Source: Shinella sumterensis
Lineage (GTDB): Bacteria; Pseudomonadota; Alphaproteobacteria; Rhizobiales; Rhizobiaceae
NCBI RefSeq assembly: GCF_004514425.2
Contig: NZ_MYFN02000012.1
Location: forward strand, 1 to 64,000
DNA: 64,000 nucleotides
Reading direction: 5' to 3'
Shown one piece after another: positions 1 through 6,354 of the stretch. Position 1 is the stretch's first letter. Each line of letters starts with the position of its first letter. A program made the position numbers and the translations under genes. The notes beneath the pieces were generated by a model. The model searched no databases, was not told where the DNA came from, and saw nothing but the letters and a program-made list of their open reading frames with translations.

Positions 1-221
1 CTCTTTCCAGGACCGGTTCAAAAACCGATCCGCGACATCGCCGACCACGTTTCTCTTTCTTCTCTCTTCAATTGTCAAAAAGCCGACGGTCAAAACCGTC
101 CCAGTCTCACACAAAGCAGCGAAATCCCCGAACCTCGTTCGGCTCAATTCTCACCAGCTTCTCAAGGAAACCCTAGAGCGAGTTCGTCGGCCGCCAGAAG
201 CGCCGCCGCTCTCGTTCGATG
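1..221 (-). other. rRNA operon 5' leader (partial; 16S gene lies off the left edge)
   Basis: Read on the minus strand, this stretch runs from a promoter at 228-256 into a boxA-like TTTTTGACA and then TTGACAATTGAAGAG and AGAGAAACGTGG. I know that series from the transcribed leader just upstream of 16S rRNA in Rhizobiaceae. A hairpin with arms 204-211 and 221-228 (CGCCGCTC/GAGCGGCG) lies at the predicted start, and further inverted repeats occur at 86-101 (GACGGT/ACCGTC) and 11-30. Two overlapping plus-strand frames are open here (1-222 and 2-271), but neither looks like a known protein. Inference: the 16S gene starts just left of base 1 and is transcribed leftwards. The match to known leaders is from memory. 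Confidence 0.7.
73..84 (-). promoter_or_regulatory. boxA-like antitermination element in the rRNA leader
   Basis: The minus strand reads GGCTTTTTGACA, close to the boxA core (CTCTTTGACA in rhizobial rrn leaders) bound by NusB/NusE to make rRNA transcription resistant to Rho. It lies about 140 bases after the predicted promoter, a usual place. Confidence 0.55.
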
Positions 222-227
222 AGCGGC

Positions 228-256
228 GTTATAGGACCATCATTCGGAAGCGTCAA
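228..256 (-). promoter_or_regulatory. rRNA operon promoter (-35 TTGACG, 17 bp, -10 TATAAC)
   Basis: On the minus strand TTGACG (plus 251-256) is followed after exactly 17 bases by TATAAC (plus 228-233). This is a near-consensus housekeeping promoter for a GC-rich alphaproteobacterium. The sequence just upstream (plus 265-275) is A/T-rich and could act as an UP element. Transcription would start near 221 and run left into the boxA-containing leader. Confidence 0.72.
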
Positions 257-488
257 CAGCCGATTTCATAAAAATGCAGAAAAGATGTAACATGCTGGTT
301 TTAAACACATAATTCGGATTAAGGGGCTTTTGGGGCTGCGATAGACCGCCGTTTGCCGTCACCTCATGCCCCGCCTCCGGTACAGTCGTACCACAAGTGG
401 GTTCCGCGCGTTGAAAATGGTTCCGGCGACCCGGTGCAAAACAGGAATATCGGGGATGAAGACGCCTTTTCGCTTGACGCCTAAACGC
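257..488. other. Intergenic stretch with no gene seen
   Basis: Between the rRNA promoter and the terminator of the UPF0114 gene I see no credible open frame with a ribosome binding site. The left part is A/T-rich (about 260-330), as expected upstream of a strong rRNA promoter. Confidence 0.5.
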
Positions 489-521
489 AAAAAGGGCGCC
501 GGCGGCTGACCGCGGCGCCCT
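489..521 (-). terminator. Rho-independent terminator of the UPF0114 gene
   Basis: GC-rich inverted repeat AGGGCGCC..GGCGCCCT with one bulge, followed on the minus strand by TTTTTGCGTTT. It lies 25 bases after the stop of the gene at 546-1046. Confidence 0.75.
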
Positions 522-545
522 CCCCTTCCCTCCCGGATAAAGGGG

Positions 546-1046
546 TCAGCCTTTCAGTCTCGCCATGATCTGCTCGAGAAAGCCGAGCAGCAGAGCGGAC
601 ACGACGAAGGCGAGATGCATGATCGTCAGCCACATCAGCTTCGCATCGCTGTATTGCTGCACATTGAGGAAGACCTGAAGCAGGTGGATCGACGAGATCG
701 CAACGATCGAAGAGGCGACCTTGATCTTCAAGCTGCCGGAATCGAGCTTGCCGATGAACGAGACATCGGCCTGGCCTTCATCGAAGCGGCTGACGAAGTT
801 CTCGTAGCCGGCGATCATCACCATGAGGATCAGGCTCGCGACCAGGGCGGCGTCGATGAGGCCCAGCATGGCCAGGATCATCTCGGCATCGTCGTAGATG
901 AAGACGTTCTTTGCGACCTTGACGAACTTGGACAGGAACGACAGGGCGTAGACGCCAAGTGCCGCCACAAGGCCGAGATAGAAGATGACCAGCACCCAGC
1001 GGCTCGACAGGATGATGCGCTCGACCAGGAGTTCAAGGGATTTCAT
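546..1046 (-). CDS. UPF0114 (YqhA-type) inner-membrane protein
   Basis: A 166-residue protein with four hydrophobic segments (about residues 12-35, 55-80, 108-128, 138-158), typical in length and pattern for the YqhA/TIGR00645 family. An acidic loop (SRFDEGQADVSF) and the stretch FIYDDAEMILAMLGLIDAALV are the parts I recognise from the family. Its molecular role is not established. It ends at a strong terminator (489-521). Its neighbours are other small membrane proteins and the general stress regulators nepR/phyR, which suggests a stress-related envelope role, but no EcfG-type promoter was found directly upstream. Confidence 0.85.
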   Translation of the reverse strand: MKSLELLVERIILSSRWVLVIFYLGLVAALGVYALSFLSKFVKVAKNVFIYDDAEMILAMLGLIDAALVASLILMVMIAGYENFVSRFDEGQADVSFIGKLDSGSLKIKVASSIVAISSIHLLQVFLNVQQYSDAKLMWLTIMHLAFVVSALLLGFLEQIMARLKG

Positions 1047-1126
1047 CGGCGGGACTCACAGGAATTGAGGGAACACCGAGATGACTATCCAATGCCGATG
1101 AAGGCCGCAAGACGGCCTGAAATGCA

Positions 1127-1154
1127 AAGAGCGGCGTCCCCGGACGCCGCTCTT
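1127..1154 (-). terminator. Terminator after the DUF1328 gene
   Basis: Perfect 13-base inverted repeat (AAGAGCGGCGTCC and its complement) followed on the minus strand by TTTGCATTTC, 24 bases after the stop of the small gene at 1178-1345. Confidence 0.75.
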
Positions 1155-1177
1155 CATAATCTCGATCCATGGTCGCC

Positions 1178-1345
1178 TTACGATGCCCGACGGAACAGGC
1201 CCGCGATGAGCGACAGCACCAGGAGGGCAAGGAAGACGAAGAACAGGATCTGCGCGATACCGGCAGAGGCACCGGCGATGCCGCCGAAGCCGAGAAGACC
1301 GGCGACGAGTGCGATGACGAGAAAGACGACAGCGTAATAAAGCAT
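1178..1345 (-). CDS. DUF1328 (UPF0391) small membrane protein
   Basis: A 55-residue protein starting [18 protein letters not shown] and ending GLFRRAS, with two transmembrane segments separated by a Gly/Ala-rich turn ([14 protein letters not shown]). This is the full-length pattern of the DUF1328/UPF0391 family (YtjA-like). An AAGGAG ribosome binding site lies 8 bases before the ATG. A sigma-EcfG-type promoter (1375-1399) reads into it and a hairpin terminator follows, so it is a complete single-gene unit. Function is unknown; homologues are often stress-induced. Confidence 0.85.
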   Translation of the reverse strand: MLYYAVVFLVIALVAGLLGFGGIAGASAGIAQILFFVFLALLVLSLIAGLFRRAS

Positions 1346-1374
1346 TTTCGAACTCCTTCCGTTGATGGCAGGAA

Positions 1375-1399
1375 AACGAAGCCTTCCCGAAAAAGTTCC
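1375..1399 (-). promoter_or_regulatory. Sigma-EcfG-type promoter for the DUF1328 gene
   Basis: The minus strand has GGAAC (plus 1395-1399), 16 bases, then CGTT (plus 1375-1378). This is the consensus of alphaproteobacterial general-stress sigma factor promoters. The -10 lies 30 bases upstream of the ATG of 1178-1345. Confidence 0.72.
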
Positions 1400-1467
1400 C
1401 GATCGACGCAGCCATCACGGTCTGCCCCATGCAATGACGCTGGTCGACGCGGTCTGTCACATTTGCG

Positions 1468-1492
1468 GGAACAAATTTCGAATTGCGGCGTT
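1468..1492 (+). promoter_or_regulatory. Sigma-EcfG-type promoter for the DUF3309 gene
   Basis: GGAAC at 1468-1472, 16 bases, CGTT at 1489-1492, matching the EcfG consensus exactly. It stands 45 bases upstream of the small gene at 1537 and diverges from the matching promoter at 1375-1399. Confidence 0.72.
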
Positions 1493-1536
1493 TTCGTGCC
1501 ATCGCTCGACTGCGTGGGACATGAAAGGACGCATAC

Positions 1537-1692
1537 ATGCTCGGCACCATCCTCCTCGTCATCCTGATCCTTCTTCTCATCGGCGCCCTGCCGAACTGGG
1601 GATACAGCCGCAGCTGGGGCTATGGCCCGTCCGGCGGCCTCGGCCTCATCGTCGTCATCCTTCTCATCCTCGTCCTGATGGGACGCATCTGA
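1537..1692 (+). CDS. DUF3309 small hydrophobic protein
   Basis: A 51-residue protein: MLGTILLVILILLLIGALP, then a Trp/Tyr/Gly turn (NWGYSRSWGYGPSGG), then a second hydrophobic segment ending LMGRI. This two-helix layout with the aromatic-Gly centre is characteristic of DUF3309. AAAGGA precedes the ATG by 8 bases, and a sigma-EcfG-type promoter lies just upstream. A glycine-zipper lipoprotein gene follows after 26 bases and is probably cotranscribed. No function is known; the promoter suggests a general-stress envelope protein. Confidence 0.82.
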   Translation: MLGTILLVILILLLIGALPNWGYSRSWGYGPSGGLGLIVVILLILVLMGRI

Positions 1693-1718
1693 CCAAACCC
1701 AAGACCGGAGCCGGAACC

Positions 1719-1979
1719 ATGAAGAAGACTATCGTAGCCCTTGCCCTCGTAGCCTCGACCATCACGCTTTCCGCGTGCAGCCAGACCGAGCGCGGCACCG
1801 CCATCGGCGCTGCATCCGGTGCCATTATCGGTGGCGCGGTAACCGGTCGCGCCGGAGGCGCGCTGGTGGGTGCGGCCGTGGGCGGCGCCGCGGGCTACCT
1901 GATCGCCCGCTCCGATCGCAGCGGCTACTGCATCTACCGCGACCGTCGCGGCCACCGCTACGAAGCCCGTTGCCGCTGA
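1719..1979 (+). CDS. Glycine-zipper (YMGG-like) outer-membrane lipoprotein
   Basis: An 86-residue protein with a lipoprotein signal peptide ending in the lipobox LSAC (Cys20). A glycine zipper follows (about residues 27-62, repeated GAASGAIIGGAV and GGALVGAAVGGAAG). The C-terminal tail is Arg/Tyr-rich with two Cys (YCIYRDRRGHRYEARCR). Such proteins are small membrane-inserting lipoproteins related to SlyB/OmpA-associated families. I chose the ATG at 1719 because it gives a complete signal peptide; the frame is open further upstream without a signal. It is probably cotranscribed with the DUF3309 gene, and a perfect hairpin terminator follows. Confidence 0.82.
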   Translation: MKKTIVALALVASTITLSACSQTERGTAIGAASGAIIGGAVTGRAGGALVGAAVGGAAGYLIARSDRSGYCIYRDRRGHRYEARCR

Positions 1980-2000
1980 GCGCCAACGCCCGGAAAACAG

Positions 2001-2024
2001 GAAACGGGCCCATCGGCCCGTTTC
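2001..2024 (+). terminator. Hairpin terminator after the glycine-zipper lipoprotein gene
   Basis: Perfect 10-base inverted repeat GAAACGGGCC/GGCCCGTTTC with a 4-base loop, 21 bases after the stop codon. It lies between convergent genes and may also serve nepR on the other strand. Confidence 0.7.
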
Positions 2025-2056
2025 TTGATGTCTGCTATCAGGGACGTTGAATGCCG

Positions 2057-2254
2057 TCAGGACCCGCCCGTCGCCTTGCGCTCTGCTTCGTCGAGCTTCT
2101 CCAGAAGTTCGAGAAGGCGGTCCGGCACATCTTCGGTTTCAATCACGTCGTAAAAGGACTTGAGCTTGCGGCCGATCGGGCCGTTGGGGTCGAAGGACGT
2201 CGTGTCCGCGGCAACGCCGTCGGTCCCGCTCTTGTTCTTACTGGGCTCGATCAT
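2057..2254 (-). CDS. nepR: NepR-type anti-sigma factor
   Basis: A 65-residue protein with the NepR core around residues 25-58: GPIGRKLKSFYDVIETEDVP followed by LLELLEKLDEAER. NepR holds the general stress sigma factor EcfG inactive; phosphorylated PhyR binds NepR through its sigma-like domain and frees the sigma factor (partner switch). It diverges from phyR (2404), as usual. Unusually, no ecfG gene follows: downstream lies only a convergent lipoprotein gene. The pair thus resembles a second NepR/PhyR locus, like RsiA2/RsiB2 of S. meliloti. A near-consensus EcfG promoter (GGAAC-N16-CATT) reads toward it. Confidence 0.88.
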   Translation of the reverse strand: MIEPSKNKSGTDGVAADTTSFDPNGPIGRKLKSFYDVIETEDVPDRLLELLEKLDEAERKATGGS

Positions 2255-2340
2255 GGTCTTGCTTCCATCGTCTGCCGCCCGTTATCTTCCTTTTGCCCAA
2301 CATTACCAATAGTCACGTAGCGCCAGCATGCTACCAATTC

Positions 2341-2386
2341 GTTTCCGCATAATGAATTCTAGCGGAAACTGTTCCGATGAGGAACA
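2341..2386. promoter_or_regulatory. Two adjacent inverted repeats in the nepR-phyR divergent promoter
   Basis: GTTTCCGC (2341-2348) is repeated inverted at 2362-2369 after 13 bases, and TGTTCC (2370-2375) is repeated inverted at 2381-2386 after 5 bases. On the minus strand, GGAAC (2371-2375) is followed after 16 bases by CATT (2351-2354), one base off the sigma-EcfG consensus and directed at nepR. Autoregulation of nepR/phyR by EcfG is usual. Whether the palindromes bind a further regulator is unknown. Confidence 0.45.
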
Positions 2387-2403
2387 CAGTCAGGGAGAAC
2401 GAA

Positions 2404-3204
2404 ATGTCACTGTCCACCCGTATCGCACCGCATCTCGCCTATTTGAGGCGTTTTTCCCGGGCTGTGACGGGTTCCCAGACATCCGGCGACGCCTATGTGG
2501 CCGCCATGCTGGAAGCGCTCGTCGCCGATATATCCCTCTATCCGCAAGGCCGTAGCGACCGCAACGCCCTTTACCGGCTCTATTGCACGCTGTTCGAGAA
2601 TCTCGACATCGCGCTGCCGGAGAACACGTCGCCCTTCGGCTGGGAGCGGCAGGCTGCGGCCAACCTCGCCAACCTGCCGCCGGCAGAGCGCAAGGCCTTC
2701 CTGCTCGTTGCCGTCGAAGGCTTCGACGTCGCCGAGGGCGCCGACATTCTCGATGTCTCGGAAGAAGCGTTTGCCTCACTTCTCGAACAGGCATCGCGCG
2801 ACATCTCCAGCCAGGTCGCGACCGATATCATGATCATCGAGGACGAGCCGCTGATCGCCATGGACATCGAGGACATGGTGCGCGGCCTCGGCCATAACGT
2901 CACGGGTATTGCCCGCACCCATGCGGAAGCTGTGGAGCTCTACAATCGCACCGCGCCGCGCATGGTCCTCGCCGATATCCAGCTCGCCGACGGCAGCTCC
3001 GGCATCGATGCGGTCAACGATATCCTCAAGACCAGCACGATCCCGGTGATCTTCATCACCGCCTTCCCGGAGCGCCTTCTCACGGGCGAAAAGCCGGAGC
3101 CGGCCTTCCTCGTCACCAAGCCGTTCAATCCGGACATGGTGAAGGCGCTGATCAGCCAGGCGCTGTTCTTCGACGAGCAGTCGCGGCTGTCGAAGTCGGC
3201 CTGA
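2404..3204 (+). CDS. phyR: PhyR general stress response regulator
   Basis: A 266-residue protein with the PhyR layout: an N-terminal sigma-factor-like domain lacking DNA-binding function (about 1-135) and a C-terminal receiver (about 140-260). The receiver has the acidic pair E146/D147, phosphoacceptor D191 (VLADIQLADG), the family-specific FITAFPERLLTGE stretch (T219) and K239. Phosphorylation lets the sigma-like domain capture NepR and release EcfG. The start at 2404 (MSLSTRIAPH) is preceded by GGGAGA and gives the usual family length. No HWE/HisKA_2 sensor kinase or ecfG gene is adjacent. The downstream terminator makes this a single-gene transcript. Confidence 0.93.
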   Translation: MSLSTRIAPHLAYLRRFSRAVTGSQTSGDAYVAAMLEALVADISLYPQGRSDRNALYRLYCTLFENLDIALPENTSPFGWERQAAANLANLPPAERKAFLLVAVEGFDVAEGADILDVSEEAFASLLEQASRDISSQVATDIMIIEDEPLIAMDIEDMVRGLGHNVTGIARTHAEAVELYNRTAPRMVLADIQLADGSSGIDAVNDILKTSTIPVIFITAFPERLLTGEKPEPAFLVTKPFNPDMVKALISQALFFDEQSRLSKSA

Positions 3205-3222
3205 CAGGACAGGCATAAACAG

Positions 3223-3247
3223 AAAGGCCCGCGCGAGCGGGCCTTTT
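3223..3247 (+). terminator. Terminator of phyR
   Basis: AAAGGCCCGC-GCGA-GCGGGCCTTT followed by T, 18 bases after the phyR stop. As it is palindromic between convergent genes, it may also end ridA transcription. Confidence 0.82.
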
Positions 3248-3287
3248 GCATTTCAGTCGTGTGATCGGGTCCGTCGTGCTGTCGCGC

Positions 3288-3632
3288 TCAGAGCGCGGCG
3301 ACGACGATGACTTCGACCAGGTAATCCGGCGTGGCGAGCTTGGATTCGCCGGTGGCACGGGCCGGCGTGTGGCCCTGCGGCGCCCAGGCGTCCCAGACGG
3401 CATTCATCTTGGAAAAGTCGGCCATATCAGCCAGCCAGATCTGGGCGGAGAGGATGCGGGTCTTGTCGGTTCCGGCAAGCGCCAGCAGGCGGTCCACCTC
3501 GGCCAGGGCCTGCTTCGTCTGTTCGGTCACATCCGAACCGGCTTCGCCGACCTGACCGGCCAGATATACGGTGCCGTTGTGCACGACGGCCTGGCTCATG
3601 CGCGGGCCGGTTTCAAAGCGTTTGATGTCCAT
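3288..3632 (-). CDS. RidA family enamine/imine deaminase
   Basis: A 114-residue protein with the YjgF/YER057c/UK114 fold signature: ALAEVDRLLALAGTDKTRIL, the strand AQIWLADMADFSKMNAVWDAW, and the C-terminal P-A-R..E motif (TPARATGESKL) whose arginine binds the carboxylate of the enamine/imine in active RidA proteins. Such enzymes speed hydrolysis of reactive 2-aminoacrylate-type imines made by PLP enzymes. It has the usual length. The dpp operon ends 120 bases upstream, with a hairpin between, so it is probably expressed separately. Its exact substrate is unknown. Confidence 0.85.
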   Translation of the reverse strand: MDIKRFETGPRMSQAVVHNGTVYLAGQVGEAGSDVTEQTKQALAEVDRLLALAGTDKTRILSAQIWLADMADFSKMNAVWDAWAPQGHTPARATGESKLATPDYLVEVIVVAAL

Positions 3633-3717
3633 GTCTCGTTCCTGTCAGGTGTGGAAAATGTGTCCGCAAGAGCGGTAGCCGTCTATACGGGGCCACCGGC
3701 AGCGACGCCAGTGGCAA

Positions 3718-3748
3718 AATCCGCCGGCACGGATCCGGCCGGCGGATT
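3718..3748 (-). terminator. Terminator of the dpp operon
   Basis: Perfect 11-base inverted repeat AATCCGCCGGC/GCCGGCGGATT followed on the minus strand by TTTTG, directly after the dppF stop codon at 3755. Confidence 0.75.
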
Positions 3749-3754
3749 GTGGCA

Positions 3755-4585
3755 TCAGGCGACGCGCTTGCGCCGTTCGATGCGGGCGCGGATGGCATCC
3801 ACGTCGACGCGCGGCGTCGCGGCAAACAGCGTCTTGGTGTAATCGTGCTTCGGGTCGTTGAAGACCTGGTCGCGGCTGCCGTATTCCACGGCCTCGCCGA
3901 AGTACATCACCATCACGTCGTCGGCGATATGGCGCACGACCGAAAGGTCGTGGCTGATGAAGACATAGGTCAGCTGGAACTCGTCCTGCAGATCCGCGAG
4001 CAGGTTGAGCACCTGCGCCTGCACCGACAGATCGAGCGCGGAGACCGGCTCGTCCAGCACCAGAAGGCGTGGATTGAGCATCAGCGCGCGGGCAATCGCC
4101 ACGCGCTGGCGCTGGCCGCCGGAGAACATGTGCGGATAGCGCCCATAATGCTTCTCCTCCAGGCCCACCTTCTTGAGCATGGCCATGGCGCGGTCGCGCC
4201 GCTCGCCGGCCGGGACCTTGGTATTGATGACCAGCGGCTCGGTGAGGATGTCGCCGATCTTCTTGCGCGGATTGAGCGAACCATAGGGGTTCTGGAAGAC
4301 GATCTGCACCTTGCTGCGCATTTCCGGCGTCAGCGGCTCGCTGGCGATGTCGATCCTGCGTCCGTCGATCAGCATTTCACCTGACGTGATCGGGTCGATC
4401 ATCGTCACCATGCGCGCGACGGTGGACTTGCCGCAGCCGCTCTCGCCGACGATGGCGAGCGTCTTGCCCTGCTCGACCTTGAAGCTCACGCCCTTGACGG
4501 CGTGAACGGTCTTCGACGGTTTCAAGAGACCGCCGGGAATGTGGTAGTCGCGTTTCAGGTTCTTGGCTTCGAGAACTGGGGTCAT
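3755..4585 (-). CDS. dppF: Dipeptide/oligopeptide ABC transporter ATP-binding protein DppF
   Basis: A 276-residue nucleotide-binding subunit. Walker A GESGCGKST is at 47-55, Q-loop FQNPYGSLNPR at 97-107, signature FSGGQRQR near 154-161, Walker B LLVLDEP at 174-180 and the H-loop His at about 212. The Q-loop PYGSLNPRKKIGD and the YGRYPHMFSGG stretch are typical of OppF/DppF. The start overlaps the end of dppD by 4 bases, so translation is coupled. Pairs with DppD to drive peptide import through DppB/DppC. The C-terminal Opp extension is short, ending in an Arg-rich tail. Confidence 0.9.
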   Translation of the reverse strand: MTPVLEAKNLKRDYHIPGGLLKPSKTVHAVKGVSFKVEQGKTLAIVGESGCGKSTVARMVTMIDPITSGEMLIDGRRIDIASEPLTPEMRSKVQIVFQNPYGSLNPRKKIGDILTEPLVINTKVPAGERRDRAMAMLKKVGLEEKHYGRYPHMFSGGQRQRVAIARALMLNPRLLVLDEPVSALDLSVQAQVLNLLADLQDEFQLTYVFISHDLSVVRHIADDVMVMYFGEAVEYGSRDQVFNDPKHDYTKTLFAATPRVDVDAIRARIERRKRVA

Positions 4586-5439
4586 CGCATGGCTCCCGCG
4601 AAAATCTCGGCGTCGGTCAGCTTTTCCGTGATCGTCGGCAGGCGTTCGCCGGTGGCGTTCTCCGGCAGGGCTGCCAGAAGGGCCTTGGTGTAGACGCTTT
4701 TCGGGGCCGAGAAGAGCGACAGCACATCGGCTTCCTCGATCTGGCGGCCCTTGTACTGCACGATGACGCGGTCGGCGGTTTCGGCGACGACGCCCATGTC
4801 GTGGGTGATGATGATGAGGCCCATGCCGTGTTCAGCCTGGAGCTTCATCAGGAGGTCGAGGATCTGCTTCTGGATCGTCACGTCGAGCGCGGTGGTCGGC
4901 TCGTCGGCAATCAGGAGCTTCGGATTGCAGGCAAGCGCCGTCGCGATCATCACACGCTGGCACTGGCCGCCCGACATCTGGTGCGGGAAATGGCCAAGGC
5001 GCTCTTCCGGGTTCGGAATACCGACGGACTGGAAGAGTTCGATGGCCCGTTCCCGCCGCGCCCTGCGCGACAGGTCGGTGTGGATGCGCAGCACCTCCTC
5101 GATCTGGTATCCGACCGTGAAGCACGGATTGAGGCTGGCGATCGGCTCCTGGAAGATCATGGCGATGTCCTTGCCGATGATCTTGCGGCGTTCCGCGTCC
5201 GACATCGTCCGCATGTCGCGGCCGTTGAAGGTGAGGACATCCGCCGTCACCTTCGCCGTCCAGGGCAGAAGCCCCATGGCGGCGAGCATGGACACCGATT
5301 TGCCCGAACCCGATTCGCCGACGATGGCGAGAACCTCGCCCTCGTCGACCTTGAGCGAGACACCGTCCACGGCGCGGAAGGGGCCGGACGCCGTCTGGAA
5401 CTCGACGGTGAGGTTTTTGACTTCGAGAAGCGACATCAC
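4582..5439 (-). CDS. dppD: Dipeptide/oligopeptide ABC transporter ATP-binding protein DppD
   Basis: A 285-residue ATPase. Walker A GESGSGKS is at 41-48, Q-loop FQEPIASLNP near 96-105, signature MSGGQCQR around 155-162 and Walker B LLIADEP at 175-181. The signature has Cys where relatives commonly have Met or Arg (SGGQMQR/SGGQRQR), a mild variation that need not affect activity. It overlaps dppC upstream and dppF downstream by 4 bases each, marking a tightly coupled operon. Works as a heterodimer with DppF. Confidence 0.9.
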   Translation of the reverse strand: MMSLLEVKNLTVEFQTASGPFRAVDGVSLKVDEGEVLAIVGESGSGKSVSMLAAMGLLPWTAKVTADVLTFNGRDMRTMSDAERRKIIGKDIAMIFQEPIASLNPCFTVGYQIEEVLRIHTDLSRRARRERAIELFQSVGIPNPEERLGHFPHQMSGGQCQRVMIATALACNPKLLIADEPTTALDVTIQKQILDLLMKLQAEHGMGLIIITHDMGVVAETADRVIVQYKGRQIEEADVLSLFSAPKSVYTKALLAALPENATGERLPTITEKLTDAEIFAGAMR

Positions 5440-6344
5440 GACCTCTTCAGCTTGGGATCGAGGGCGTCGCGCAGGCCGTCACCCATGAGGTTGATGGCAA
5501 GCACGGTGATCAGGATGGCAAGGCCCGGGAACGTGACGACCCACCAGGCGCGCTGGATGAATTCACGTGCCTCGGCGAGCATCGTGCCCCATTCCGGCGT
5601 CGGCGGCTGGGCGCCCATGCCGAGGAAGCCGAGGGCGGCCGCATCGAGGATCGCCGCCGAGAAGGCGAGCGTCGCCTGCACGATGAGCGGCGCCAGGCAG
5701 TTCGGCAGGATGGTCAGGAACATCAGCCGCAGCGTGCCCGCACCCGCGACCTTCGAGCCGACGACATAGTCCTTCGACTTTTCGGTCATGACCGCCGCGC
5801 GCGTCAGGCGCACGAAATGCGGCTGGTTGACGAGCGAGATGGCGATCATCGCGTTCAGCAGGCCCGGCCCCAGAACCGCCACGAGCACGAGCGCCAGCAG
5901 CAGCGAGGGAAACGCCAGGATGATGTCCATGATGCGCATGATGAACGTATCGACCTTGCCGCGGAAATAGCCCGCGACGAGACCGATCAGAACGCCCGAC
6001 ACCACCGACAGCGTCACGACGACGAGGCCGATGAACAGCGAGAAGCGCGCGCCGTAGATGATGCGCGAAAGGATATCGCGACCGACGGCGTCCGTGCCCA
6101 GGATGTGTCCCCAGGACCCGCCCTGCTGGAAGACAGGCGGCAAGAGGAGAAGTTCACGGTTCTGGATGCTCGGACTGTGCGGAGCAACGAAGGGCGCGAA
6201 GATCGCCATGAACAGAATGAAGAGGAAAACAAAGAGGCCGATGACGGCGCCCTTGTTGCGCGAGAAGTAATACCAGAATTCGGAAAGGCCGGAGGGCGGC
6301 GTGCCACCCGTCTTGGTTTCGGCCGTGTTCTGAACGATGCTCAT
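5436..6344 (-). CDS. dppC: Dipeptide ABC transporter permease DppC
   Basis: A 302-residue inner-membrane permease with an N-terminal OppC-N segment (SEFWYYFSRNKGAVIGLFVF) and six hydrophobic segments in all. The periplasmic loop IQNRELLLLPPVFQQGG-SWGHILGTDAVGRDILSR is a DppC/OppC hallmark. The EAA loop for ATPase contact is near AILDAAALGFLGMGAQPPTPEWG (about residues 230-253). Forms the channel with DppB. Ten bases separate it from dppB. Confidence 0.92.
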   Translation of the reverse strand: MSIVQNTAETKTGGTPPSGLSEFWYYFSRNKGAVIGLFVFLFILFMAIFAPFVAPHSPSIQNRELLLLPPVFQQGGSWGHILGTDAVGRDILSRIIYGARFSLFIGLVVVTLSVVSGVLIGLVAGYFRGKVDTFIMRIMDIILAFPSLLLALVLVAVLGPGLLNAMIAISLVNQPHFVRLTRAAVMTEKSKDYVVGSKVAGAGTLRLMFLTILPNCLAPLIVQATLAFSAAILDAAALGFLGMGAQPPTPEWGTMLAEAREFIQRAWWVVTFPGLAILITVLAINLMGDGLRDALDPKLKRS

Positions 6345-6354
6345 GGGCCGTCTC

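Noticed and set aside
1-271. Two overlapping open frames at the left edge (1-222 and 2-271)
   Set aside because: Both lack a start and a recognisable domain, and the region on the other strand is an rRNA promoter and leader.
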